This document shows positions 11,744 through 22,320 of a stretch of 64,000 nucleotides of DNA, one piece after another (position 1 is the first letter of the stretch; every line of letters starts with the position of its first letter). Under the pieces are notes generated by a model. The model saw only the letters and a list, made by a program, of their open reading frames with translations. It ran no database searches and was not told the DNA's origin. Source of the DNA: an uncultured Lactobacillus sp. (GTDB taxonomy: Bacteria > Bacillota > Bacilli > Lactobacillales > Lactobacillaceae); the NCBI GenBank assembly GCA_946479925.1, contig CAMLHK010000002.1:40683-104682 (forward strand), read 5' to 3'. A program made the translations under genes and the position numbers.

Positions 11744-14700
11744 TTGATCGACGTAAATAAATTTGAAAGCATGCAAATTGGCCTTGCTTCTCCAAATAAA
11801 ATTCGGAGCTGGTCGTATGGTGAAGTAAAAAAGCCTGAAACGATCAACTACCGTACTTTAAAACCGGAAAAAGATGGTCTGTTTGATGAAAGAATCTTTG
11901 GACCGACCAAGGATTGGGCATGTGCATGTGGCAAATATAAAGGTGTGAGATACCGTGGCATCGTTTGTGATCGCTGTGGTGTTGAAGTTACCTCTTCTAA
12001 AGTTAGAAGAGAACGGATGGGTCACATCGAATTAGCAGCCCCAGTAACCCACATTTGGTACTTTAAGGGAATCCCGTCTCGAATGGGATTGATTCTTGAT
12101 ATGTCACCAAGATTGTTGGAAGAAGTTATCTACTTTGCGGCATACATTGTCATTGATCCGGGTGACACTGAACTTGAATTCAAGCAACTTTTAACTGAAG
12201 CAGAATACCGTGAAGAAAAAGCTAAGTATGGTAACCGGTTTGAAGCTAAAATGGGTGCCGAAGCAATTCGCGATTTGTTACGTAAAGTTGACCTAGAAAA
12301 AGAAGTTGCTGATTTAAAGAAGGAATTAGAAACTGCTACTGGTCAAAAACGTACACGTGCAATCAGAAGATTAGACATTCTTGATGCATTTAAAGATTCT
12401 GGTAATAAGCCAGAATGGATGGTCATTGATGCTGTGCCAGTTATTCCACCGGACTTGCGTCCAATGGTTCAACTAGAAGGTGGCCGTTTTGCTACTTCTG
12501 ATTTGAATGACTTGTATCGACGTGTAATTAACCGTAACAACCGGTTAAAGAGATTGCTTGACTTAAACGCACCAAATATCATTGTTCAAAATGAAAAGCG
12601 GATGTTACAAGAAGCCGTAGATGCATTGATTGATAATGGTCGTCGTGGTCGTTCTGTTGTTGGCCCCGGTAACCGCCCACTTAAGTCACTTTCACACATG
12701 CTTAAGGGTAAGCAAGGTCGTTTCCGTCAAAACTTACTTGGTAAGCGTGTTGACTACTCTGGTCGTTCAGTTATCGATGTTTCACCAAAATTGAAATTCT
12801 ATCAATGTGGTGTTCCTCGTCCAATGGCACTTGAGTTATTCAAGCCATTTGTAATGCATGAATTGGTTAAGCGTAAGATTGCTTCTAACATTAAGAGTGC
12901 AAAACGTAAGATTGATCGTGAAGACGATGATGTATGGGATGTATTAGAAGATGTTATTAAGGAAAGAACTGTTTTACTAAACCGTGCGCCAACTTTGCAC
13001 CGTTTGAGTATTCAGGCTTTTGAACCAGTTTTGGTACCAGGTAAGTCAATTCGTTTGCATCCACTTGCATGTGAAGCCTACAATGCCGACTTCGATGGTG
13101 ACCAGATGGCTATTCACGTTCCTCTATCTGATGAAGCTGTCGCTGAATCACGTTTGTTAATGCTTGCAGCTCACCATATTTTGGCACCTAAGGATGGTAA
13201 GCCAATTGTTACACCATCTCAGGATGTAGTTTTAGGTAACTACTGGTTGACTCAAGCCGAAAAGGGCCGTGAAGGTGAAGGAATGATTTTCAATTCACCT
13301 GATGAAGCAACAGTTGCATATAATAATGGTGATATTCACTATCACACTATTATTGGTATGTCTGCCGATTCGATGCCTAAGAAGTCATGGCCTAAAGGTT
13401 TTGAACATGGCATTTTCATTACCACTTACGGCAGAATCATCTTCAATCAAATTTTCCCAGATGATTACTTCTACATTAATGAGCCAACTGAAGAAAACTT
13501 GAACCATCCAGTAAGCGCTAAGTACTTCTTAGAGCCTGGTGAAGATATCCATGAAAAGATTGATGATGTTGCTAGTGATTTAATCTCAACACCATTTAAG
13601 AAATCTTTTTTATCTGATTCAATTGCAACTATTTACAAGTACTACAAGGTTCAAAGGACTTCTGAATACCTTGATGACTTAAAGACACTTGGCTACACTA
13701 GTTCAACCACTTCTGGTATTACAATCGGCATGACTGATGTACCAGAAATTGAGGACAAGGACGAAAAGGTTGCTAAGGCGCACAAGCAAGTTGATGTCGT
13801 TTCTAAGCAATTTAGACGAGGCCTAATTACTGAGCAAGAGCGTCACGATCGTGTTATCAGTATTTGGAATGATTGTAAGGATCAAGTTCAGGACGAAATT
13901 GCTCAAATTTATGATCCTCGTAATCCAATTACGATCATGGCGGACTCTGGTGCTCGTGGTAACATTTCCAACTTTACTCAGTTAGCTGGTATGCGTGGAT
14001 TGATGGCCACTCCTAACGGTGGGTTGTTCGAAATTCCAGTTACTTCAAACTTCAAGGAAGGTCTATCAGTTCTAGAACTATTCATGTCCACTCACGGTGC
14101 TCGTAAGGGAATGACTGATACAGCATTGAAGACTGCCCAGTCAGGGTACTTGACTCGTCGTCTAGTTGATGTTGCTCAAGATGTTATTATCCGTGAAGAT
14201 GATTGTGGTACTGACCGTGGTATCAATGTTCATGCCATCATGGAAGGTGACGAATTAATTGAGCCACTATACGATCGTCTATTAGGACGCTTTACTGCTG
14301 AAACTGTTAAAGACCCTAAGACTGGCGAAGCTATTGTTAGACCAAATGTCATGCTTGATGAAGATTTATCACATAAAATTTGTGATGCTGGTGTGACAGA
14401 CGTTAAGATTCGTTCTATCCTAACTTGTGATACTTCTCATGGTGTTTGCCGTAAGTGTTACGGTATGAACCTTGCTACTGGTGAGGAAGTTGAAGTGGGT
14501 GAAGCAGTTGGTACGGTTGCTGCCCAATCAATTGGTGAACCTGGTACTCAGCTTACTTTACGTACATTCCACAACGGTGGTGTTGCTGGTGCAGAAGATA
14601 TTACTCAGGGTCTTCCTCGTGTTCAGGAATTGTTTGAAGCACGTAATCCAAAAGGACGTGCTATTATCTCTGAAGTAGATGGTTTAATTGATTCGATTCA

Positions 14701-15403
14701 AGAAAATCCAGCAGAGCATACACGTGAGATTACTGTTAAAGGTAAGATCGATACTAGAAGCTACAGTGTACCTTACACTGCATCGGTTGCAGTTAGTGAA
14801 GGTGATGCGGTTAGTCGTGGCTCCAAGTTAACTCTCGGATCAATCGATCCAAAGGAACTTATCCAAGTTACTGATACCTTAACAACTGAAGAATACATCT
14901 TGGTTGAAGTTCAAAAAGCATACCGGATGCAGGGTGTAGATATTTCTGATAAGCACGTCGAAGTTTTGACTAGACAAATGTTACAGAAAGTACGTGTACT
15001 TGATCCAGGTGAAACCAACTTACTCCCTGGTGAGATTATGGATATTGGTGAATTCAAGGAACGTAACACTTCAGTTATTATTTCTGGTGGTATTCCAGCC
15101 ACTGCACAGAGTGTCATTCTTGGTATTACTAAGGCTGCTCTTGAAACTAACAGTTTCTTATCAGCTGCTTCATTCCAAGAAACTACTCGTGTATTAACTG
15201 ATGCCTCAATCAGAGGTAAGAACGATCCATTACTCGGTTTGAAGGAAAATGTTATCATCGGTAAGATTATTCCTGCCGGAACTGGTCTTCCAATTTACCG
15301 TGATATGGAACCTGAAGCTGATGTTCCAAAACCTAAATCTGTTTATTCAATAGCTGATATTGAAAAGAAGATGCGGGAAGCTGACGAAGCTACAGAGTCA
15401 TAA
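11744..15403 (+). CDS. rpoC: DNA-directed RNA polymerase subunit beta'
   Basis: Beta' subunit of RNA polymerase, 1219 residues. Seen: N-terminal zinc ribbon C60-x-C62...C75-x2-C78, the double-psi barrel catalytic motif NADFDGDQ (447-454) whose three aspartates hold the catalytic Mg, the bridge helix/trigger loop region ([20 protein letters not shown]), and the second zinc site (CGTDRGI...[13 protein letters not shown]). TTG start at 11744 preceded by AGTAGGGGG. Ends with an intrinsic terminator, closing the rpoBC operon. Confidence 0.98.
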   Translation: MIDVNKFESMQIGLASPNKIRSWSYGEVKKPETINYRTLKPEKDGLFDERIFGPTKDWACACGKYKGVRYRGIVCDRCGVEVTSSKVRRERMGHIELAAPVTHIWYFKGIPSRMGLILDMSPRLLEEVIYFAAYIVIDPGDTELEFKQLLTEAEYREEKAKYGNRFEAKMGAEAIRDLLRKVDLEKEVADLKKELETATGQKRTRAIRRLDILDAFKDSGNKPEWMVIDAVPVIPPDLRPMVQLEGGRFATSDLNDLYRRVINRNNRLKRLLDLNAPNIIVQNEKRMLQEAVDALIDNGRRGRSVVGPGNRPLKSLSHMLKGKQGRFRQNLLGKRVDYSGRSVIDVSPKLKFYQCGVPRPMALELFKPFVMHELVKRKIASNIKSAKRKIDREDDDVWDVLEDVIKERTVLLNRAPTLHRLSIQAFEPVLVPGKSIRLHPLACEAYNADFDGDQMAIHVPLSDEAVAESRLLMLAAHHILAPKDGKPIVTPSQDVVLGNYWLTQAEKGREGEGMIFNSPDEATVAYNNGDIHYHTIIGMSADSMPKKSWPKGFEHGIFITTYGRIIFNQIFPDDYFYINEPTEENLNHPVSAKYFLEPGEDIHEKIDDVASDLISTPFKKSFLSDSIATIYKYYKVQRTSEYLDDLKTLGYTSSTTSGITIGMTDVPEIEDKDEKVAKAHKQVDVVSKQFRRGLITEQERHDRVISIWNDCKDQVQDEIAQIYDPRNPITIMADSGARGNISNFTQLAGMRGLMATPNGGLFEIPVTSNFKEGLSVLELFMSTHGARKGMTDTALKTAQSGYLTRRLVDVAQDVIIREDDCGTDRGINVHAIMEGDELIEPLYDRLLGRFTAETVKDPKTGEAIVRPNVMLDEDLSHKICDAGVTDVKIRSILTCDTSHGVCRKCYGMNLATGEEVEVGEAVGTVAAQSIGEPGTQLTLRTFHNGGVAGAEDITQGLPRVQELFEARNPKGRAIISEVDGLIDSIQENPAEHTREITVKGKIDTRSYSVPYTASVAVSEGDAVSRGSKLTLGSIDPKELIQVTDTLTTEEYILVEVQKAYRMQGVDISDKHVEVLTRQMLQKVRVLDPGETNLLPGEIMDIGEFKERNTSVIISGGIPATAQSVILGITKAALETNSFLSAASFQETTRVLTDASIRGKNDPLLGLKENVIIGKIIPAGTGLPIYRDMEPEADVPKPKSVYSIADIEKKMREADEATES

Positions 15404-15415
15404 AATAATATAAAT

Positions 15416-15457
15416 AAAAACTGTTCTGTTAGAAGTTACTAACGGAACAGTTTTTTG
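15416..15457 (+). terminator. Terminator of rpoBC
   Basis: AAAAACTGTTCTGTTAG (15416-15432) pairs with CTAACGGAACAGTTTTT (15439-15455) with one G-T pair, followed by a T-run. Convergent with the minus-strand gene and probably bidirectional. Confidence 0.85.
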
Positions 15458-15471
15458 TTTGCTCGAAATTA

Positions 15472-15840
15472 TTACTTTAAAATCTTACCAAATAGAATAT
15501 ATGATATTGTCCATAAAATAATGCCAACAATCAGAAAGAAACCAAATATTTTTACTAAGTCTAGTATTGATTTAGTTGGGAACCAGCCACTGAATACTAA
15601 ACAAGGATATATGGTAACCAGCATGATTAGAAAATGAACGACAGATTGTTTTGTTAATGACCAACTTTTGACATCATAAATAACAGAGGTTGCTGCAACT
15701 GCAGTTATTATTAGTCCCGTGATAAATGTCGATTTAACGCTATAATCATCGATATATAGTAATTTCATAATCCAAGAAAATATACTCATAATGATAAAAG
15801 GTATGGCGCCACGTATTGCTGCAGATAAAATATAGTGCAT
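15472..15840 (-). CDS. DUF3021-like small membrane protein
   Basis: 122 residues with four predicted TM helices (about 5-26, 36-54, 64-85, 95-118) and short loops, the size and topology of DUF3021 proteins. ATG at 15840 has TTGAGGAA upstream. In many Firmicutes DUF3021 genes sit beside a LytTR response-regulator gene and modulate it; no LytTR gene is present here, so it is an orphan in this window. Family call rests on pattern, not on a search. Confidence 0.6.
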   Translation of the reverse strand: MHYILSAAIRGAIPFIIMSIFSWIMKLLYIDDYSVKSTFITGLIITAVAATSVIYDVKSWSLTKQSVVHFLIMLVTIYPCLVFSGWFPTKSILDLVKIFGFFLIVGIILWTISYILFGKILK

Positions 15841-16114
15841 CGTTTTTCCTCAATAAATTCTAAATGTTTTTATATGAAAGATTTTATCATAGGTTAAAAC
15901 GTAAAAGAAGATAGGTGATAAAACTGGCTCATACTTCACCGGATTAATATGATTTAGGATATTATGGCTAAATAGCGATCTTTGATTTGAAAAAACATGA
16001 AGAGAAATAGCCCAATTTATATTACTTCCAATTCCTCAGACTCAGGAGGCTCAGGGAAATATTAATGTATGCAGTGGCACCTTAAACGGTTAGAAGCACG
16101 GTTCACAAGGTCTT
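15841..16114. other. Intergenic region without recognisable gene
   Basis: About 270 bases between two minus-strand genes. Short open stretches exist in several frames but none has a start with ribosome site. A small inverted element CCTCAGACTCAGGAGG is visible near 16035-16052. Nothing else supported. Confidence 0.4.
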
Positions 16115-16804
16115 TTATTTGCGCAAAAGTTGAATGATTACACCAATATAAATAAATGGAATAAACGCAACAGAAGTTTTTCTATCTAGTTCATCACTTT
16201 TAAAGAGAATAATTAAAATGAGTGATGCTACTAAAAAAGCTAAATTCGCAAATTGAGGACTAAAGTATAAGGCTAGAATTAAGTAAACAAGTAGATCCCC
16301 GAAACCCAATTTATTTTTGAAGATTTCATAGACAAAAAGAGCAAAAATAGGAAAAAAGTGAATGAGATCAACAGAACTGATTTTTTTGAAATTTACTAGT
16401 AAGTGTATAGTTGTAATAATGAAAGCTGGAACAATGAATGCAACATCAAATTCTTTACTTTGATAGTCGCTAATAGCTGCAAGTAGTAGGCTAAATAGTA
16501 CAAGTGCAGTATTAATGCCACTAATACTACTGAAATCAATTTTACAAAAGGCAAAGCCACCCAAAAATTCTACTAAGAAATATTCACAGGGGATGTGCAC
16601 TTTGCAATAGCGGCAGCGACCTTTGAGCATTAAATAAGAAACTAAGGGGATTTCATCAAGTAAGCTCAGTTGCTGTTTACAATTAGTACATTTGGAACGA
16701 GTAAAAATAAAGTCCTCTTTGCCTGCTCTTTCAGCAATTACACATGCGTGGGAAGCCAAACAAGTCCCAATCAAAAAATTAGTCAATTGATAAAGTAAAT
16801 TCAT
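16115..16804 (-). CDS. comC: Prepilin peptidase / N-methyltransferase, ComC type
   Basis: Membrane aspartyl protease that cleaves and methylates class III (pseudopilin) leader peptides; in lactobacilli the substrates would be ComG pseudopilins of the DNA-uptake machinery. 229 residues. Seen: N-terminal TM, two CxxC pairs (C39/C42 and C64/C67) of the cytoplasmic methyltransferase-like domain, then six or so TM helices with the two catalytic aspartates in SDYQSKEFD (D113) and GFGD (D170). ATG at 16804 with TGAGGTGG upstream. Stands alone, apart from comG genes, as is usual in this genus. Hydrophobic helices are AT-rich but all key residues are present. Confidence 0.9.
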   Translation of the reverse strand: MNLLYQLTNFLIGTCLASHACVIAERAGKEDFIFTRSKCTNCKQQLSLLDEIPLVSYLMLKGRCRYCKVHIPCEYFLVEFLGGFAFCKIDFSSISGINTALVLFSLLLAAISDYQSKEFDVAFIVPAFIITTIHLLVNFKKISSVDLIHFFPIFALFVYEIFKNKLGFGDLLVYLILALYFSPQFANLAFLVASLILIILFKSDELDRKTSVAFIPFIYIGVIIQLLRK

Positions 16805-16865
16805 TTTTCCACCTCACATATTTAAATACGCAGAAAACTAAATTTTGCTTTTTCAAAAAAGAAAA

Positions 16866-16893
16866 TTGCATTTTGTTGAAAAGGTAGTACAAT
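16866..16893 (+). promoter_or_regulatory. str operon promoter
   Basis: TTGCAT (16866-16871), 16-base spacer, TACAAT (16888-16893). It sits about 90 bases before rpsL; the leader (about 16900-16984) contains a possible stem formed by AACTCAGG/CCTGGGT-type pairing, which might serve ribosomal-protein feedback, but no known motif is recognised. Confidence 0.65.
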
Positions 16894-16984
16894 AGTCTTT
16901 GTGTATTTTGGAGATAACTCAGGTCTAAAAAAGAAACTCCTGGGTGTGTGAACAAGATAATCAAATTTTAGGAGGAAAAAGTTT

Positions 16985-17392
16985 ATGCCAACCATAAACC
17001 AATTGGTAAGAAAAGGCCGTCACACTAAGACGACTAAATCAAAGTCACCAGCTTTAAGCTATGGCTACAACAGTATGAAGAAAGAGCTAGTAGCTAACCC
17101 AGCACCTCAAATGCGTGGAGTTGCAACTCGTGTCGGTACCATGACACCAAGGAAGCCAAACTCAGCTTTACGTAAGTATGCTCGTGTTCGTCTTTCTAAC
17201 TTAATCGAAGTTACTGCCTACATCCCAGGTGAAGGCCACAATTTGCAAGAACACTCGGTTGTTTTAATCCGTGGTGGACGTGTAAAGGACCTTGCTGGTG
17301 TACGTTACCATATTATTCGTGGTGCCCTTGATACTGCTGGTGTTGATGGCAGAAAACAAAGCCGTTCTAAATACGGTGCTAAGAAAGACTAA
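16985..17392 (+). CDS. rpsL: 30S ribosomal protein S12 (R56, A104 variant)
   Basis: Decoding-centre protein of the small subunit, 135 residues, with an AGGAGG ribosome site and ATG start. The conserved core is intact ([31 protein letters not shown]). Odd: the loop usually reading TPKKPNSA here reads TPRKPNSA, so residue 56 (E. coli K42) is Arg; and KDLPGVRYH reads KDLAGVRYH, so residue 104 (E. coli P90) is Ala. Both positions are classical streptomycin-resistance sites and K to R at the first is a known resistance allele in several bacteria. Codons are AGG and GCT, read directly. First gene of the rpsL-rpsG-fusA operon. Confidence 0.98.
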   Translation: MPTINQLVRKGRHTKTTKSKSPALSYGYNSMKKELVANPAPQMRGVATRVGTMTPRKPNSALRKYARVRLSNLIEVTAYIPGEGHNLQEHSVVLIRGGRVKDLAGVRYHIIRGALDTAGVDGRKQSRSKYGAKKD

Positions 17393-17407
17393 AGGAGGAG
17401 TTAAATA

Positions 17408-17878
17408 ATGCCTAGAAAAGGACATATAGCTAAAAGAGATGTTTTGGCAGATCCAGTATACAACTCAAAGCTTGTTACTAAATTAATCAACCACTTAATG
17501 CTTGATGGTAAGAGAGCTAAGGCATCTTCAATCCTTTACGATGCTTTTAACATTATCAAAGATAAGACCGGTAAAGAACCACTTGAAGTATTTGAAGAAG
17601 CAATGAACAACATTATGCCAGTTTTGGAAGTTAAAGCTCGCCGTATCGGTGGTTCTAACTACCAAGTCCCAGTTGAAGTTCGTCCTGAAAGAAGAACAAC
17701 TTTGGGCTTAAGATGGCTTGTTTCATACGCACGTTTACGTAATGAACACACAATGGATGAACGTCTAGCTAATGAAATCATTGATGCTTCAAACAACACT
17801 GGTTCAGCTGTTAAGAAACGTGAAGATGTACACCGTATGGCTGAAGCTAACCGTGCATTTGCACACTATCGTTTCTAA
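17408..17878 (+). CDS. rpsG: 30S ribosomal protein S7
   Basis: Primary 16S rRNA-binding protein that nucleates the 30S head and contacts the exit-site tRNA. 156 residues, normal length. Seen: [20 protein letters not shown] start, the [16 protein letters not shown] beta-hairpin and the C-terminal [25 protein letters not shown] is just upstream of ATG, 15 bases after rpsL, so it is translationally close-coupled in the str operon. Confidence 0.98.
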   Translation: MPRKGHIAKRDVLADPVYNSKLVTKLINHLMLDGKRAKASSILYDAFNIIKDKTGKEPLEVFEEAMNNIMPVLEVKARRIGGSNYQVPVEVRPERRTTLGLRWLVSYARLRNEHTMDERLANEIIDASNNTGSAVKKREDVHRMAEANRAFAHYRF

Positions 17879-17901
17879 TTTTATAAGGAGAGAATGAATT
17901 T

Positions 17902-20004
17902 ATGGCTAATAAACGTGAGTTTCCATTAGAAAAAACACGTAATATTGGTATCATGGCCCACATTGATGCGGGTAAGACTACCACTACTGAGCGTATTCTT
18001 TATTACACTGGTAAGATTCATAAAATTGGTGAGACCCACGAAGGTGACTCACAAATGGACTGGATGGAAGAAGAAAAAGAACGTGGTATCACTATTACGT
18101 CTGCTGCTACTACAGCTCAATGGAATGACTACAGAATTAACATCATTGATACCCCAGGACACGTTGACTTCACTATCGAAGTTGAACGTTCCCTACGTGT
18201 TCTTGATGGTGCCGTAACTGTTCTTGATGGTCAAGCAGGTGTAGAACCACAAACCGAAAACGTTTGGCGTCAAGCTGAAACTTACGGTGTTCCTCGTATT
18301 GTTTTTGTTAACAAGATGGATAAAATTGGTGCAGATTTTGATAAGTCTGTTACTTCTTTACATGAACGTCTAAATGCTAACGCAATCGCTGTTCAAATGC
18401 CTATCGGTTCTGCTGATACTTTTGAAGGTGTCATCGACTTAATCAACATGGTTGCTGATGTTTATGATGAAGACAAACTCGGTTCTAAGTGGGACACTAT
18501 TCCAGTTCCTGATGAATACAAGGAAGAAGCAGAAAGACGTCGTAACGAGTTAATTGAACAAGTTGCTGACGTTGACGATGCAGTTATGGAGAAGTACCTT
18601 AACGGTGAAGAAATTTCCGTTGATGAAATAAAGGCTGCTCTTCGTAAAGCAACTTTGGAATTAAAGGCTTTCCCTGTCTTTGCAGGTTCAGCATTTAAGA
18701 ACAAGGGTGTTCAAATGATGCTTGATGGTGTTGTTGATTACTTACCATCACCATTAGACGTTAAGCCTTATATTGCTCATGATCCTAAGACTGATGAAGA
18801 AGTTCAATTGATTGCTGGTGACGATAAGCCATTCTCAGCTTTAGCATTCAAGATTGCTACTGACCCATTTGTTGGTCGTTTAACTTACATTCGTGTTTAC
18901 ACTGGTTCACTTGAATCAGGTTCATACGTTTTAAACGCATCAAAGAACAGTCGTGAACGTGTTGGTCGTTTATTGCAAATGCACGCTAACTCAAGAAGTG
19001 AAATTTCTGAAGTCTTCTCAGGTGATATCGCTGGTGCTATCGGTTTGAAGAACACTACTACTGGTGACTCTTTAACTGACCCAGATCATCCATTGATTTT
19101 GGAAAGTTTGGAAGTTCCAGACCCAGTTATCCAAGTGTCAATCGAACCTGAATCAAAGGCTGACCGTGATAAACTTGATGTTGCTTTACAAAAGTTAACT
19201 GAAGAAGACCCAACTTTCAGAGCTGAAACTAACGCTGAAACTGGTCAAACCTTGATTTCAGGAATGGGTGAATTACACCTACAAATCATGGTTGAACGTA
19301 TGAAGCGTGAATTCCACGTTGAAGCTAAGATTGGTGAACCACAAGTTGCTTACCGTGAAACCTTCACTAAAGAAGCTAAAGCACAAGGTAAGTTTGTTCG
19401 TCAATCAGGTGGTAAGGGTCAATACGGTGACGTTTGGATTGAATTTACTCCAAATGAAAGAGGTAAAGGCTACGAATTTGAAGATGCCATCGTCGGTGGT
19501 GTTGTTCCTCGCGAATTTATCCCATCAGTTGATGCTGGTTTGCAAGAATCAATGAAGAACGGTATCCTTGCAGGTTACCCACTGATCGATGTTAAGGCTA
19601 AGCTTTACGATGGTAGTTACCACGAAGTCGATTCATCAGAAGCTGCCTTCAAGGTTGCTGCATCTCTTGCTTTAAGAAATGCTGCTCCTAAGGCTGGTGC
19701 TGTAATTCTTGAACCAATTATGAAGGTACAAGTTATTACTCCTGAAGAATACTTGGGTGATGTAATGGGTTCAGTTACTGCTCGTCGTGGTACAATGGAC
19801 AACATGGTAGACCGTGCTGGTGCCAAGGTATTGAATGCAATGGTTCCACTTGCTGAAATGTTTGGTTACGCAACTACTTTACGTTCATCAACTCAAGGTC
19901 GTGGTACATTTACTATGGTATTTGACCACTATGCTGCAACTCCTAAGTCAATTCAAGAAGAAATTATTAAGAGTCGTGGCGGTAACAACAATAACGCTGA
20001 ATAA
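17902..20004 (+). CDS. fusA: Elongation factor G
   Basis: Translocation GTPase of protein synthesis, 700 residues. Seen: G1 [15 protein letters not shown] (from residue 18), switch region [12 protein letters not shown]3 DTPGHVDF, G4 NKMDK, domain II, domain III, domain IV with [13 protein letters not shown], and domain V. AAGGAG precedes the ATG. Third gene of the str operon. A strong terminator follows and tuf does not, as is usual in lactobacilli where tuf is elsewhere. Confidence 0.98.
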   Translation: MANKREFPLEKTRNIGIMAHIDAGKTTTTERILYYTGKIHKIGETHEGDSQMDWMEEEKERGITITSAATTAQWNDYRINIIDTPGHVDFTIEVERSLRVLDGAVTVLDGQAGVEPQTENVWRQAETYGVPRIVFVNKMDKIGADFDKSVTSLHERLNANAIAVQMPIGSADTFEGVIDLINMVADVYDEDKLGSKWDTIPVPDEYKEEAERRRNELIEQVADVDDAVMEKYLNGEEISVDEIKAALRKATLELKAFPVFAGSAFKNKGVQMMLDGVVDYLPSPLDVKPYIAHDPKTDEEVQLIAGDDKPFSALAFKIATDPFVGRLTYIRVYTGSLESGSYVLNASKNSRERVGRLLQMHANSRSEISEVFSGDIAGAIGLKNTTTGDSLTDPDHPLILESLEVPDPVIQVSIEPESKADRDKLDVALQKLTEEDPTFRAETNAETGQTLISGMGELHLQIMVERMKREFHVEAKIGEPQVAYRETFTKEAKAQGKFVRQSGGKGQYGDVWIEFTPNERGKGYEFEDAIVGGVVPREFIPSVDAGLQESMKNGILAGYPLIDVKAKLYDGSYHEVDSSEAAFKVAASLALRNAAPKAGAVILEPIMKVQVITPEEYLGDVMGSVTARRGTMDNMVDRAGAKVLNAMVPLAEMFGYATTLRSSTQGRGTFTMVFDHYAATPKSIQEEIIKSRGGNNNNAE

Positions 20005-20029
20005 TTTTAACTAAACAATTTGTTTAATC

Positions 20030-20061
20030 GAGCTATTGGTAAATCCAATAGCTCTTTTTTT
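20030..20061 (+). terminator. Terminator of the str operon
   Basis: GAGCTATTGG (20030-20039) pairs perfectly with CCAATAGCTC (20045-20054) around TAAAT, followed by a run of T. Confidence 0.9.
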
Positions 20062-20197
20062 GTTTAAAAATAAGCAATTTTCTTGCTATATCGAGCCATA
20101 GATAGTAACTTAGGCGCTGTTGAAAAATTTTAATTTTAATTTTTGAAAAAAGTATATTAATTAATTGGTCAAAATTGAGAAAAATATCCTAAAACCC

Positions 20198-20226
20198 TTG
20201 ATATCTAGCCATAAAATCAGTATACT
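20198..20226 (+). promoter_or_regulatory. S10 operon promoter
   Basis: TTGATA (20198-20203), 17-base spacer, TATACT (20221-20226). The only strong promoter seen ahead of the 13-kb ribosomal protein cluster. Confidence 0.8.
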
Positions 20227-20232
20227 AGTCTT

Positions 20233-20392
20233 TGTGCGCTTAGGGCATACTATGCTCTAATGCACATATTTGTTGTAAAGCGTTGATGCAAAAGGTTGCG
20301 GCACACCAGGCTGCATTGCCACAGAGGCGGTGCCGGGAATTTTTGCGGAGGCTAGTCATCTTTTAAAAAGAAGACGTTGAGGAGGTAATTCA
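20233..20392 (+). ncRNA. Structured S10-operon leader
   Basis: About 160 bases between promoter and rpsJ, GC-richer than the surroundings. CGGCAC (20299-20304) can pair with GTGCCG (20330-20335), enclosing a smaller GC-rich element, and a GAGG-rich segment follows before the rpsJ ribosome site GAGGAGG. Position suggests an autoregulatory ribosomal-protein leader. I cannot assign it to a specific Rfam family from reading alone. Confidence 0.45.
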
Positions 20393-20701
20393 ATGGCAAG
20401 TCAATCAATTCGTATTAGACTTAAGTCTTACGAACATGGTATTCTCGATGAATCGGCTGCTAAAATTGTAGAAACAGCTAAGAGAACTGGTGCTGAGATC
20501 TCAGGTCCAGTTCCACTACCAACAGAAAGGGTTTTGTTTACTGTTCTTCGTTCACCACACAAGAACAAGGACTCACGTGAACAATTTGAAATGCGTACGC
20601 ACAAGCGTTTAATCGATATTTTAAGTCCTACACCTAAAACTGTTGATTCTTTAATGAAGCTTGATCTACCAAGCGGCGTTGACATCGAAATCAAATTATA
20701 A
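20393..20701 (+). CDS. rpsJ: 30S ribosomal protein S10
   Basis: Small-subunit head protein, also the NusB partner in antitermination. 102 residues, standard length; [20 protein letters not shown] start and the [19 protein letters not shown] loop are typical. GAGGAGG ribosome site. First gene of the S10-spc-alpha cluster. Confidence 0.98.
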   Translation: MASQSIRIRLKSYEHGILDESAAKIVETAKRTGAEISGPVPLPTERVLFTVLRSPHKNKDSREQFEMRTHKRLIDILSPTPKTVDSLMKLDLPSGVDIEIKL

Positions 20702-20726
20702 TTTTTAAAAAGAAAGAGGTGTAATC

Positions 20727-21356
20727 ATGACCAAAGGAATCTTAGGAAGAAAAGTCGGTATGACTCAAGTCTTCACCAAAGATGGCATCCTTGTTCCTGT
20801 AACTGTTGTCGAAGCAACTCCTAACGTTGTTATGCAAGTTAAGACTGTTGAATCAGACGGTTACGAAGCAGTTCAATTAGGATATCAAGACAAGCGTGAA
20901 GTTTTGAGCAACAAACCAGAAAAAGGTCATGCTGCAAAAGCAAAGACTTCGCCTAAGCGCTTCATACGTGAAATCCGCGGAGTTGAGCTTAAGGACTACG
21001 AAGTCGGCTCAGAAATTACTGTGGACACATTTAAGGAAGGTGACGTCGTAGACGTTACTGGTACTACAAGAGGTCATGGATACCAAGGTAACATTAAGCG
21101 TTGGGGCCAATCACGTGGACCTGAAACTCACGGTTCAAGATACCACAGAGTTCCTGGTTCAATGGGTTCCATCATTAACCGTGTACCAAAGGGCAAGCGT
21201 TTGCCAGGTCACATGGGTATGAAGAAAGTTACCATTGAAAACTTAGTAATTGAAAAAGTTGTAGCAGACAAGAATGTTTTACTTATTAAAGGTAACGTTC
21301 CAGGTGCTAAGAACTCATTAATTACTGTTAGATCTGCTGTTAAGAATAGTAAATAG
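20727..21356 (+). CDS. rplC: 50S ribosomal protein L3
   Basis: Early-assembly large-subunit protein near the peptidyl transferase centre. 209 residues. Seen: [13 protein letters not shown] start, the extended loop with [12 protein letters not shown] and the [21 protein letters not shown] segment that reaches the A-site. AAAGAGGTG ribosome site. Fifteen bases separate it from rplD. Confidence 0.98.
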   Translation: MTKGILGRKVGMTQVFTKDGILVPVTVVEATPNVVMQVKTVESDGYEAVQLGYQDKREVLSNKPEKGHAAKAKTSPKRFIREIRGVELKDYEVGSEITVDTFKEGDVVDVTGTTRGHGYQGNIKRWGQSRGPETHGSRYHRVPGSMGSIINRVPKGKRLPGHMGMKKVTIENLVIEKVVADKNVLLIKGNVPGAKNSLITVRSAVKNSK

Positions 21357-21370
21357 GAAGGAGGACTAGA

Positions 21371-22003
21371 ATGGCTAATTTAAAAGTTATCGATCAAAAA
21401 GGTAAAGATGCCGGTGAAGTTACTTTAAAAGATGAAGTATTTGGTATCGAACCAAACGAAAGCGTAGTTTTTGACGCAATCATCAGACAAAGAGCTGGCA
21501 AGCGTCAAGGTACCTCAAAAGTTAAGAACAGATCTGCTGTTCGCGGTGGTGGTAAAAAGCCATGGAAGCAAAAAGGTACTGGTCGTGCTCGTCAAGGTTC
21601 TATCCGTTCACCACAATGGCGTGGCGGTGGTGTAGTCTTCGGACCAACTCCACGTTCTTACGCATATTCAATGCCAAGAAAGCAACGTCGTTTGGCTATC
21701 AAGTCAGTTCTTTCCCAAAAGTTGATTGATAAGAATTTGATCGTTTTAGACCAGTTGACAATGTCTGCTCCTAAGACTAAAGAATTCAAGTCAATGTTAG
21801 ACAGCTTAAATATTGAAGGTAAAGTACTTGTTGTTTCAGAAGACAAGAATGTACAACTTTCAGCTAGAAACTTACCAAAGGTTAAGGTTGTTCCTATCAA
21901 CGGTTTAAACGTTGAAGACGTTGTCAACTATGACAAATTGATCTTGACTAAGGATGCTATTGAGAAGATTGAAGAGAATGTTGAGGGGGCTTCGAGAAAA
22001 TGA
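21371..22003 (+). CDS. rplD: 50S ribosomal protein L4
   Basis: Large-subunit protein whose long loop lines the peptide exit tunnel; in many bacteria it also represses its own operon. 210 residues. The tunnel loop ([25 protein letters not shown] region, residues about 62-88) shows the ordinary sequence without macrolide-resistance-type changes. Overlaps rplW by 4 bases (ATGA), so translation is coupled. Confidence 0.98.
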   Translation: MANLKVIDQKGKDAGEVTLKDEVFGIEPNESVVFDAIIRQRAGKRQGTSKVKNRSAVRGGGKKPWKQKGTGRARQGSIRSPQWRGGGVVFGPTPRSYAYSMPRKQRRLAIKSVLSQKLIDKNLIVLDQLTMSAPKTKEFKSMLDSLNIEGKVLVVSEDKNVQLSARNLPKVKVVPINGLNVEDVVNYDKLILTKDAIEKIEENVEGASRK

Positions 22004-22305
22004 GTGCACATGATATCATTTTAAGACCTATCATTACTGAAAAGTCAACGAACTTAATGGATGATAAGAAGTACACTTTCAACGTGCTTTTAACTGCAAC
22101 CAAGACTCAAGTTCGTAATGCTATCGAAGAAATCTTTGATGTCAAAGTTAAGAAAGTTAATATCATGAATGTTCGTGGTAAAGACAAGCGAGTTGGTCGT
22201 TACACTGGTAAAACTGCTCGTACGCGTAAAGCAATTGTCACATTAACTGATGATTCAAACGACATTAAGATTTTCAAAGACGAAAATCAAGAAGAAAATA
22301 AGTAA
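22000..22305 (+). CDS. rplW: 50S ribosomal protein L23
   Basis: Protein at the tunnel exit and docking site for trigger factor and SRP. 101 residues; [12 protein letters not shown] start and [12 protein letters not shown] core are typical. Start ATG overlaps the rplD stop; GAGGGGG ribosome site lies inside rplD. Confidence 0.98.
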   Translation: MSAHDIILRPIITEKSTNLMDDKKYTFNVLLTATKTQVRNAIEEIFDVKVKKVNIMNVRGKDKRVGRYTGKTARTRKAIVTLTDDSNDIKIFKDENQEENK

Positions 22306-22320
22306 TAGGAGGTCAGTCAA

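Noticed and set aside
14911-15258. Minus-strand open frame of 115 codons inside rpoC
   Set aside because: Shadow of rpoC; no start context and no protein-like motif.
15455-15637. 60-codon plus-strand frame after rpoC
   Set aside because: Lies in the terminator and antisense to the DUF3021-like gene; the minus strand gives a clear membrane protein.
16035-16052. CCTCAGACTCAGGAGG inverted element as an insertion-sequence end
   Set aside because: No partner inverted repeat, transposase remnant or target-site duplication seen nearby.
20005-20392. Looked for tuf after fusA
   Set aside because: Not present; a strong terminator and the S10 operon promoter follow, as normal for lactobacilli.
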